64,000 nucleotides of DNA, taken from NCBI GenBank assembly GCA_020796225.1, contig CM036755.1, positions 83,275,803 to 83,339,802 of the forward strand, read 5' to 3'. A model generated the notes under the pieces. It did no database searches and was not told where the DNA came from. It saw only the letters and a list, made by a program, of their open reading frames with translations. The stretch's first letter is position 1. Every line of letters begins with the position of its first letter. This document shows, in pieces, positions 55,525-64,000 of the stretch. Made by a program: the position numbers and the translations under genes. This DNA comes from Arion vulgaris. Lineage: Eukaryota > Mollusca > Gastropoda > Stylommatophora > Arionidae.

Positions 55525-56100
55525 GGTAAGAATGAATCAATCAAGTGCCATGCCTGCCAGAGTAGGTGATCATGTCTCTCCACAACCCTCTCTACTTTTT
55601 GCATGTAATCTGTTCTGACGTCGATCTTTTGTCGAACCATGATGCCAGGCCATCCAGCATCTTCTCTCTCTGTCTTCTTATCTCTCCTCCCCTGAATTTT
55701 ACATGTAGTCACCAAATGTTCTAAACCTTCTCTTCGCATTATATGCCAGAAGAACCTTGATTGTCTGATTCTTATTCTTATGATAAGATTTCTTTGTGTG
55801 CAGGCCTGATTTAACACCTCCTCATTTGTTTTCGTCGCTGTCTATGGAATTTTCAGCATTTTTCTGTAAAACCACATCTCTGTGGCTTCCAATGATATTA
55901 TTGATTGTTTATTCATTGTCCATGATTCGCTGCCATACATAAGTATTGGTTCAATATAGCACTGGAGTACTCGTTTTCCTCAATGTCATTGGTAGTGAAT
56001 TCAAGTATAGTGTGTTTTTCATTTGAATAAAAGCTGCTTTCACTTGAGCTATTCTACTCCTAATCTCTGTTGTACATCTTTCATTTAATGTTAGCACTGA
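55525..56100 (-). mobile_element. LINE-G C-terminal fragment
   Basis: The antisense frame 55485-55817 reads RIRQSRFFWHIMRREGLEHL then CKIQGRRDKKTEREDAGW. The LINE 3' end is at the left edge. Confidence 0.85.
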
Positions 56101-56209
56101 ATAGGAAAAGGTAAGAATATAATAACACATGAAAAAGTTTATTGAAAACGCAGATAAAATGAGACATACATAAAAATAATGACGATGATGATAAAGATAA
56201 AATAAGAAC

Positions 56210-56757
56210 TGACATGGACATGTTGATAATAGGAAGGCAGAACATTTCTTTATAAAAAACTAAAAGAACTAACTAACTTATGGTAAAGAACTGACATAAG
56301 AACAAAACGCAAGGGTTTAAGAGACTGAGTTTTTCCTTTGTCAACATATTGTTATGAGACATGGAACATTGACAAAGCGGTGGAGAAGATCATCAAAGTC
56401 TACATATGAGTACTTAGAATATCATGGACAGAGACAAGAATAAATGCTTCTGTTCTGCAACAGCTTGATATTAAAGAGAGTTAACTATTAATGAATATAA
56501 AAACAAGGAAAATGATGTATTTAGGACACATTAAATGACATGAGTGCCTAGAGAAATTAATTTTGGATGGAATGGTGCCTGGAAGAAAAATGAGAGTAAG
56601 ACCTAGAAGACGATGGGTGCAAGATGTCATTGACAATCTGAGAATGACTGCTGCTGACGCCGGTCAACTTGCACTGAATAGTTTTTCAGGGCTGCTGTCA
56701 CGGAAGCCAGATTCTGGAAGGGACAAGCTACTTGATGATGATGATGATGATGATAAA
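56210..56757 (+). mobile_element. LINE-B-like 3' fragment
   Basis: TKIRTR-type region, then ILDGMVPGRKMRVRPRRRW and VQDVIDNLRMTAADAGQLAL, ending in a long GATGATGATGATGATGATG tail. Confidence 0.82.
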
Positions 56758-56839
56758 GATAAAATAAGATATATCATCTTTACAAAAAAGATAAGAATCC
56801 TACGTGACAAATTGGCAAATAAGGATCAACAAAGGATTC

Positions 56840-57355
56840 TACAAAACGAAACACGTAAAAACAATGTACTGTAGTTTTCATCATCATCAGGTGCCGTCTC
56901 CACATCGAAGGTTGGTTGCAATGAATCTCCAGCATCCTCTGTCTTTCGCCTTGGTGTTGCACTCTGCCAGACTGTAACCTGTCCATTTCTTAAAGTTTCC
57001 CACTTATCTCTCGGTCTTCCTCTTGCTCTTCTCCCTCAACTTTCCCCTCTAGTAAATGTTTTATCATGATGTCATGTCTTTTATGTGCCCAAAATACTTT
57101 ACTTGTCTGAATTTTATTTCTCTTAATAATTGTTTCTTCATGACTAGTTTTCATAAAACTTGTTTATTTGTCTGTTCATGAAACTCTGCCTATTCTTCTT
57201 TATATCCACATCTCAAATGCATAAATTCTGTCTTTTAACTGATTGTTCATTGTCCATGTTTCCGAGCGAAACATTAATATAGGATATATATAGCATTTGA
57301 TCATTCTCATTTTTAGCCTGTTTGTGATTTGTTTGGATGTCAGTAACCTTCTCAT
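56840..57355 (-). mobile_element. PLE scrap with LINE-F 3' fragment inserted
   Basis: 56840-56877 is an antisense PLE tip (CGAAACACGTAAAAAC, GTACTGTAGTTTT). From 56878 antisense LINE-F begins with CATCATCATCAGGTGCCG and covers its C-terminal region. Confidence 0.75.
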
Positions 57356-57357
57356 AA

Positions 57358-60170
57358 ATATAATAATAATAATTCTTCGTTATACGTTACATAGGGACTG
57401 TAAGTAATTTCTCCATACTGCTCTATCCTGGGCAACTCGCTCAATCTCCTCCATAGAACTGAGACCGATATTTCCTGCCTCTCTCAGCAGAAAGTTCGCC
57501 TCAGGGTCTTCTTAGGTCGACCTCTCTTTCTTGAACCCTTTGCATCCACTTCAATGCCTGCTTTGATATTCTTTGATCATTTCTCCTCAAGGTGTGCCCA
57601 ACATATATCAACCTTCTCTTTCTTATAACAGTTGTTACTAGTGGTTGACCAGACATGTCTCTGATTTCATCACTTCTCCTGAATTCGTTCCATTTTATAT
57701 TCATTATTTTTCGCAGACATCTATTTTCAAATGCATTCAACTTGCTTTCTATATCTTTAGTCATTTTCCAACTCTCGCTGGCATATGTTAGGATTGATAC
57801 AACATTTGAATTGAAAATTCGTAGTTTAGTTTTAATACTATAAAACTTGCAGTTCCATATTTTATTTAGACTTTTAAGTGCTGATGTTGCTTTGCCAATT
57901 CGTATCAATTTTTTTTTAAACATTTCCTGTGCAATCAAAATTGCTACTTAAATAGGTGAACTGCTCTGTTATTTTTATCATTTTAGATTCGAGGGTGATA
58001 TCTGCATTACTTGCCATAGGTGTCTTCATTATATTTGTTTTTCCATAGCTTATCTGCAGTCCGGGGTCAAAGGCGCATGAGGTGGTGTGCCAGAATTAGT
58101 GAACAGGCACTAATCAAGACCCTGTCTCCTACCTCCTTTTGGTGACCCTGGAAACAGACTTTGGCAGGGATCGGGGAGAACTACTGGTAGTGGTAGTAGT
58201 GCAAGTACGAAAAAGAAATGCAGGTCCATACGAACAAAATGCACGAATCTTCTGGTCGATGTCCAACAAAAATTGCCCAAGTTCCCGAACAAAAAGAAAC
58301 AGCAGTGAAACGTCTCTGACATAAGCCCCACTCCCTCGGAGTAAGGGCCGAAAACAAATCGCCATCCCCGGAGCAGGAGACTCCATAAACGAGCTCGACG
58401 TGTAAGTCAAAAGTTCCGCCACAAATTACCTGTTTCTCTGCCGATGGGGAGACTGGTAAACATGAAAGGATGAGAGGTGCATCCAGTGACGAAACGTGTG
58501 CCCACGTAGGGCGAAATTCGAAGCCTTGAGGAAGGAGGGGGCAAACGTTGCCAAGAGGGCAAGAATAAATAAGTCTGATCCATAACGAAAAAAGTCTACG
58601 CTCATGTCGGTACGAGGGAAGATTGCAGCTGACTCCGCATCAGTGGCCTGGTGCAGATACATGTACTTGGCATGGTTTGCCGAGCACAAAACAACAAGTT
58701 GCGTTTTAGTGCATAACGAAACTACCCTCCCTGGGAAAACCGTGCAAGGTACTGTTGCGATAACAATTAACATCCCCGGAAGAACTGAGGTGGGTGATGC
58801 CTAACGGAACTGCCAGCCTTGGGACAACCGGGCAAGGTACTATTGAAGTCACAACTAACATCCCCGGAAGAACTGGGACGGGTGATGGTGGCGAGCGCAA
58901 AATCCTCAGTTGCGTTGCTAGCGCCGATTGAAACGACCTCTACATTGTTTGTGCTTTGCCCCAGGCCGGTGTCTTCCGAGGCTAACTGCAAATTGTCACG
59001 TACCAACGTGCGTCTAGAAAAGGCTGAGAATGTTCCTACTCCGCATAACACTCAAAAGTGAACGGTAAAGTAAGGTCGACAATGTAAAGATCTGACAGGC
59101 TGTCTGGGTCCGAACATTGGCGAAGGCCGATAATTTACACGATGTTTTATACGAGTAAGACGCCGTCCGAGGACAAGCTTATAATCCCCGAGAAACGTTT
59201 CTAATCCGGAACGACCTCATAGTCAGAAAGGGCTTAATATAGCGTAACTCACTGTCTTGGCGTAGATCACAAAGCCCAAATATACGGCAAAGCTGATCGA
59301 AAAGACGTAGATCCGGGCCGACATAGTCGGCATAAAGGATCGTACCCTAGGGAAAGTTCAGCCTAGTAAATCAAAAGCTGGCTGAAACCGGACGGGCAGG
59401 CCTTGTCACCATGGGCGCACAATCGACCCGACGTAGATCACACCGTTCTTGTCAGTGGACCAATTATACATCACAATAAGGACGATAAAATTGGCCGTGA
59501 AGAATGATCGAAAGAAGAAGAAGAAGATCTGCAGTCCAACTTTTGATGCTATAGATGACAAGTTGTCTGTTTTCTTTGCATATCTTGGTTGTTTCTACTT
59601 AACAAGGCAATATCATCTGCAAAATCTAAATCTTCTAGTTGATTATTTTCTACCCAATCGATGTCAGTTTCGCCCTGCAACATTGTCGCATCACCCAGTC
59701 AATGGCCACTCCGAACAATAGCGGAGATAGAATACAGCCTTTCTTTACTCCGGTTTCAACCATAAACCAGCTGTGTCCACCATCAGTGAGAACTGCACAC
59801 TGTGAACCATCATAGAGGCTCTTGATAATGTTTATTATTTTGTCTGGTATTCCATAGCATCTCAGAATATTCCACAGGGAGATTCTGTGTAGACTATCAA
59901 TGGCTTTTTTAAAGTCGATGAAATTTAGTATAAGTGGTTGTTGCTTCTCAATATGTTCCTCCAAAATTAGTCGTAGGTAATTATTTGGTCTAAGCAGCTT
60001 CTCCCAGGTTTAAAACCAGCTTGTTCTTCTCTCAGGGTTGTGTCCACTGCTCCTTTGATTCTATTGAAAATGATTTTGCAGAAAATCATTACTGATAATA
60101 TGGTGATCCGTCTCATACTATTAAATTATCCCTGGCCATTGGTATTCTCTTTTTAATTTCTGACCACAGC
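57358..60170 (-). mobile_element. LINE-A, longest copy, split by E
   Basis: 3' part 57358-58061: the frame 57501-57938 reads KLIRIGKATSALKSLNKIWN, LTYASESWKMTKDIE, RRLIYVGHTLRRND. 5' part 59537-60170: ILNFIDFKKAIDSLHR (RT block A), VKKGCILSPLLFGVAIDWVM (block B), LEDLDFADDIALL (catalytic FADD). KVGLQISYGKTN is reconstituted across the E insertion. 5'-truncated and frameshifted. Confidence 0.92.
58062..59526 (+). mobile_element. E element, copy 2, with perfect 10-bp TSD
   Basis: 1465 bp. Starts CGGGGTCAAAGGCGCAT, ends ATCACAATAAGGACGAT, GGCCGTGAAGAATGATCG and an AAAGAAGAAGAAGAAG tail. Flanked by ATCTGCAGTC at 58052-58061 and 59527-59536. A 108-bp internal repeat (CATCCCCGGAAGAACTG) lies at about 58735-58890. 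The region near 59340-59400 (CTAGTAAATCAAAAGC, GAAACCGGACGGGCAGGCC) resembles R1. No credible ORF. Confidence 0.85.
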
Positions 60171-60214
60171 GGGTCAGGTTCCCAGCGATAAGAGACAGGT
60201 ATAGTTTACTGCGC

Positions 60215-62175
60215 CTTAGTTTAGTCGTTTAGTTTAGTCGTCGTATCACCATCACTGCACGTCGAACAAATTAGTCCATAAGTCCTTAAGACTAATGATA
60301 CTGGTTCTTTGTTGGTTTACAATTCTCCTTTGTCTGCCAGCATAGCGTTCTTGTCGAGCTACACCACACTTAACTTTGAGTTCTTGCAGTCTGGTTAGTG
60401 TTGTAGATTCACCTTTAGTACTTGAATCATGTACACGTTCTCTCTCCCTTAAGGAATTTATAATATCAGCCTGATCCATTGCTCTCCCGCTTTGTACAGC
60501 AGCCATACCTGCAAGCTTATCCGCACGTTCATTCCCCCGTACACCTGCATGCCCTGGCACAAAAATAAAAGTGATCTTTGTCAGCTTGGACCTCCCCAGC
60601 GACTCCATCCAATGTCCCCTAGCCCATCCTGTTTCAATCTTCCTGAGCATACTCATTGAGTCACTGAGAAAACATGCATGAATAACAGTCTGTAATTCCA
60701 GCCAAACCATCGATTTAGTAACCGCCATGATTTCCATAGTGAGACTGCTCGTAGTCACGGCAAAATCACCACTGTCTTCCTTCACAACATCTCCTCCGAC
60801 CTGATTAGTGAAAGCCCACGAGTTCCGCATATGTCGAATCACCGAACCATCCGTATAAATGATTACATCATGCTCAGATGCGTTCTCAGAAATTAATGCC
60901 TGAACTGCTGCCTCCACGACAAGTGGGTTGTCTTGTCTGAATTCTTTACCAAATTTGATGTATAGAGAAAAAGATGTATTGTTTCCTGTTGGCACTGGTA
61001 TCCATTCTTCACCGGGATCAATGTCTTCAAGTGTACACACCTGTTCAATACAGTCCTCGGCCTGACCCATCCAAGATTTTCCTCTTTTTAACCTATTTCC
61101 TTTTTGTCTCTTTATTTCCATGTGCAGAGGATGTTGTGTGTCAGCATTGACTCGAAGGTATTCTTGTGCACGGCTCATCAGTATTCTATACTTCATAGTA
61201 GGATAGTCAAGGAGATAGCGCATCGTCCTGCACGACGTGTCTTTAGTGCAACCAAGTATAATGCGCATCACCTCGTTCTGTATTCTTTCCAGTCGTTCTA
61301 TCTGACTATGACTGAGAGTCAGGATCGCCAGCGCATACTCAAGCACAGAAAGGATCAGAACCTGGTATAAAATTCAAAGATGGCGCCGCTCACAATCCGC
61401 CGCAGCCATTACCCTCATCGCAGTCAAACCTTTCCTCACCTTCATTATCACATGGGCTATGTGTTCCGTAAAAGCTAGACTACGATCAAAACGCAACCCC
61501 AGGTATTTCATAGACTGAGATCGCTCCACTACCTCTGAACACAAAATCACAGTTGGTCTTGAAGTGTTAACGATTGGGTTTTTGTGGGGTTGACCAATGC
61601 TCCTGCTTCATCCCACCATCTACCTATGCGGTCGAATTCTGACTGAAGTTCCTCCACAAGCTGTTCTCTATCCTTGCCCTGACGATACACCAACACATCC
61701 TCTGCATATGACATTGTCCTTCCTCTACCCGTGATCTGCTCTTCTGTGATTCCCACAGTATAGGCATTGAACAACATCGAAGATAATGGCGACCCTTTTG
61801 GTAAACCAGGGGGGATTGTTGTTGGTGATGACGCCCAGCTGCCACATTTAAACACTACTTTTCGCTGAAAAGAGGGCCGCAAAGATCCAATTGAGGAGAA
61901 ATGGGCTGATATTGAGTTCCGTCAGCTGTACCATTAAAAATGCAAAGGCACTCTATTACATGCATCTTCAAGGTCAATTGCAGCAGCACATGTCTCAATG
62001 TCTGAGTGAAAACCCTCATAGACATCGTGGTCGAAAACCGCTGCGTTACGCCATGTCTCTTTGTTTGGACGGTACTCTCCAAGGGTGGGTGGAAGGAGAC
62101 ATAACCTCTCTAGTTGGTAGGATATTTTCCTGGCGTCAGCTATCAAACAATTGTGTGTGTCCCTAGTTTGCATCT
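60215..62175 (-). mobile_element. LINE-RNH: RT and RNase H of an I/jockey-like element
   Basis: Reading on minus from 62175: AAIDLEDACNRV (RT block A); 61547-61882 has GLPKGSPLSSMLFNAYT (block B) and MSYAEDVLVYRQG (catalytic box, YADD changed to YAED). The frame 60252-61346 (364 aa) holds the thumb, then RNase H with IIYTDGS, SLTMEIMAV, LSDSMSML and PGHAGVRGNERADKLAG. RNase H acid residues are preserved. 5'-truncated, two frameshifts in RT. Confidence 0.9.
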
Positions 62176-62994
62176 CCTAGTCTGAAATGCAGTCACTCTT
62201 AAATTTTAAAAGCTCGACACTGGTCTCGCTAACGGGCCATTCTCTCACAGAAAGCAATAATGACTCTGCAGGTACAAATGTAGTATGGTGATCTGCCCTG
62301 ACGAGGTGTAGTCATCTTTCTAGATTTCACCGGGGATGTGGGGATCAGCTCTGAACGGTTAGTTCTTAGCATGTTCTCGCTACCCAGAGTTATGTTTCTG
62401 CATCGCTGTAAGATATCTGGTTGAACCTAAGTGTACTCATATGCTTGTCTCAAAGATTACTTTTCAAAGCACGACCTCACATGATCTCACGGCAAAACAG
62501 ATAATGGTTCCTTAGATATCACGATTTTACTTGGTTAACCGTGGCATATATACAACTAATACTGATGAACAAAGGTGAGAAGACGAGTACACTCTAAACC
62601 CACTATTTAGTGAATATCGGACTGGTAAAGCAAATAACACTGCTTGATTACAAACTTAACTTATATATTCTTTCCTTTGGATAACCAAAATGTATAGAGA
62701 TGGTATATATATATACAGCAGTACACAAAATTTGTTAGTTGCGGCCAGAAGAAAAATGTGTACAGAATAGTACACATACTTTGTTTTCAGTTACAGAAGG
62801 ACAAAAAAAGTGTACAGAATAGTACACATAATTTGTTTTCAGTTACAGAAGGACAAAAACGTGTACATAAGACGAAAAGGTGTACAGAAGCGGAAAAATG
62901 TCTGCGTATTAATACTAATTTAAGCTAAAATTAAAAAAAAAGAAGTGTATAGAAAAGATTTAAAAAACAACTTTTGCAGTTTTTAGTTTAGAAA
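62176..62994. other. Unassigned spacer with a two-copy repeat
   Basis: A 60-bp unit (TAGTACACATA, GTTTTCAGTTACAGAAGGAC) occurs twice at 62770-62860. No gene recognised. Confidence 0.5.
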
Positions 62995-63210
62995 TGTTCA
63001 ATCTGGACATAACTTTAGCTTTCTCTGCTTTAGTTTAGTCGTCAGATCACCATCACTGCACGTCGAGCCAATTAGTCGGTAACTGCTCCAATCTCTCCCT
63101 CAGTATGTTTCTCAGTTTAGTTTAGTCGTCAGATCATCATCACTGTACGTCGAAACAATTAGTCGGTAACTGCTCCAATCTCTCCCTCAGTATGTATCTG
63201 TGGCGACTAA
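62995..63210 (-). repeat. Two tandem LINE-RNH 3' tips
   Basis: TAGTTTAGTCGTCAGATCA, ATCACTGCACGTCGA and GTCGGTAACTGCTCC occur twice about 97 bp apart, matching the extreme 3' end of LINE-RNH at 60220-60275. Confidence 0.75.
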
Positions 63211-63234
63211 CGACCCCAGTTTGTTATTGTTAAC

Positions 63235-63572
63235 TTACTATTATTCTTTGGTTACTATCATATTGTTCTTGTCTAGCTACTTGCTTATTGGATACCATCA
63301 TATTGTTCTTGTCTAGCTACTTGCTTATTGGATACCATCATATTGTTCTTGTCTAGCTACTTGCTTATTGGCTACTATCATATTGTTCTTGTCTAGCTAC
63401 TTGCTTATTGGATACCATCATATTGTTCTTGTATAGCTACTTGCTTATTGGATACCATCATATTGTTCTTGTGTAGCTACTTGCTTATTGGCTACTATCA
63501 TATTGTTCTTGTGTAGCTACTTGCTTATTGGATACCATCATATTGTTCTTGTCTAGCTACTTGCTTATTGGT
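63235..63572. repeat. 40-bp minisatellite, about 8 copies
   Basis: Unit containing CATATTGTTCTTGTCTAGCT and ACTTGCTTATTGG. GGATACCATC/GGCTACTATC variants alternate. Abuts the PLE that follows. Confidence 0.95.
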
Positions 63573-64000
63573 TATCGAAATAGGGAAGACTGCAGTAAAA
63601 CTTGGTAAATAGTGAAACACGTACAAACAAAGTACTATAGTTTTACTAAATATATAAACAGTGACGATAAACAGCAACGTTTCGACCAACAAGGCCTTTA
63701 TCAAGCAAACGAACAAACAGGAGTGACAAATTAAAATTAAACACAAATGGACGACCAAATACCAACGTATCTAAGGAAAATCTGGAATAAAAACGAATAA
63801 CGAAATAAATGTAACACAAAAACACACATAAAAACTAGAAATAGAAAGAAACAATGAAACATCTAGTAAATATATAACTTGAATACATGCAACATATACC
63901 CATATAGATTATAAAGCATGGGAAGAGAAAGTACTAAGAAGCATAAGAATGTAATACATGCGACATATACCCATATAGATTATAAAGCATGGGAAGGAAA
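63573..64000 (-). mobile_element. PLE 3' end, cut by window edge
   Basis: Reverse complement of 51450-51870 (GAAGACTGCAGTAAAAC, CAGCAACGTTTCGACCAAC, GGACGACCAAATACCAACG), without the deletion seen in the 49978 arm. A repeated ACATATACCCATATAGATTA at 63892 and 63963 suggests a further small duplication. Confidence 0.9.

Overview
The window is eukaryotic (metazoan) DNA. Genes have introns with GT-AG splice sites, and repeats dominate. The mix of PAN-like/C-type-lectin secreted proteins, many non-LTR retrotransposon families, Penelope-like elements and tRNA-derived SINEs fits a mollusc, most likely a gastropod. That placement is inference; no rRNA or conserved marker gene is present to confirm it.

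Protein-coding content. I recognise one host gene family: four tandem genes, all on the + strand. Each has a tiny first exon carrying a start codon and signal peptide, a phase-1 intron, and one long second exon. The second exon carries an N-terminal PAN/apple-like cysteine region and a C-terminal C-type lectin domain. Gene 1 = 3008-3044 + 5838-6517 (238 aa). Gene 2 = 20682-20718 + 26070-26749 (238 aa). Gene 3 = 28588-28636 + 34422-35116 (247 aa). Gene 4 = 42504-42552 + 45555-46237 (243 aa). Joined lengths are all multiples of three. Genes 1 and 2 are near-identical products of a segmental duplication (about 1-7120 against about 18681-27290). Genes 3 and 4 are more diverged from them and from each other. 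Genes 3 and 4 keep the EPN sugar-binding motif; genes 1 and 2 have EPS and have lost three N-terminal cysteines.

Everything else is repeat. I use local labels only. LINE-A has an (ATT)n tail. LINE-B, F and G have (ATG)n tails. LINE-C, D, H, J, K and L are other 3' fragments of RT elements. LINE-RNH is an I/jockey-like element with RNase H. PLE is Penelope-like. SINE-M, N and others have tRNA-like heads. R1 and E are retroposons with (AGA)n tails. Q is an unclassified short interspersed repeat. Nearly all are 5'-truncated, frameshifted or nested.

Layout. 1-3000: LINE-H, SINE-M with an internal minisatellite, LINE-J. 3008-7120: gene 1 and its flank. 7160-17900: a block of large tandem arrays (27, 65, 43 and 13 bp units), including one stretch that looks like a blended consensus. 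18400-27300: duplicated unit with gene 2, whose long intron holds a 43-bp array. 27300-35300: gene 3, with a palindromic MITE, a nested E element and a 55-bp array in its intron. 35400-42200: arrays, SINEs and LINE fragments. 42504-46240: gene 4. 46245-64000: LINE, Helitron-like, 19-bp array, PLE, a second E element with a perfect target-site duplication, LINE-RNH, and a PLE cut by the window end.

Two themes stand out. One is a small expanding family of secreted lectins, plausibly extracellular recognition or immune proteins. The other is repeated birth of minisatellites from within transposable elements: for several arrays the single-copy ancestral form is still present elsewhere in the same window.
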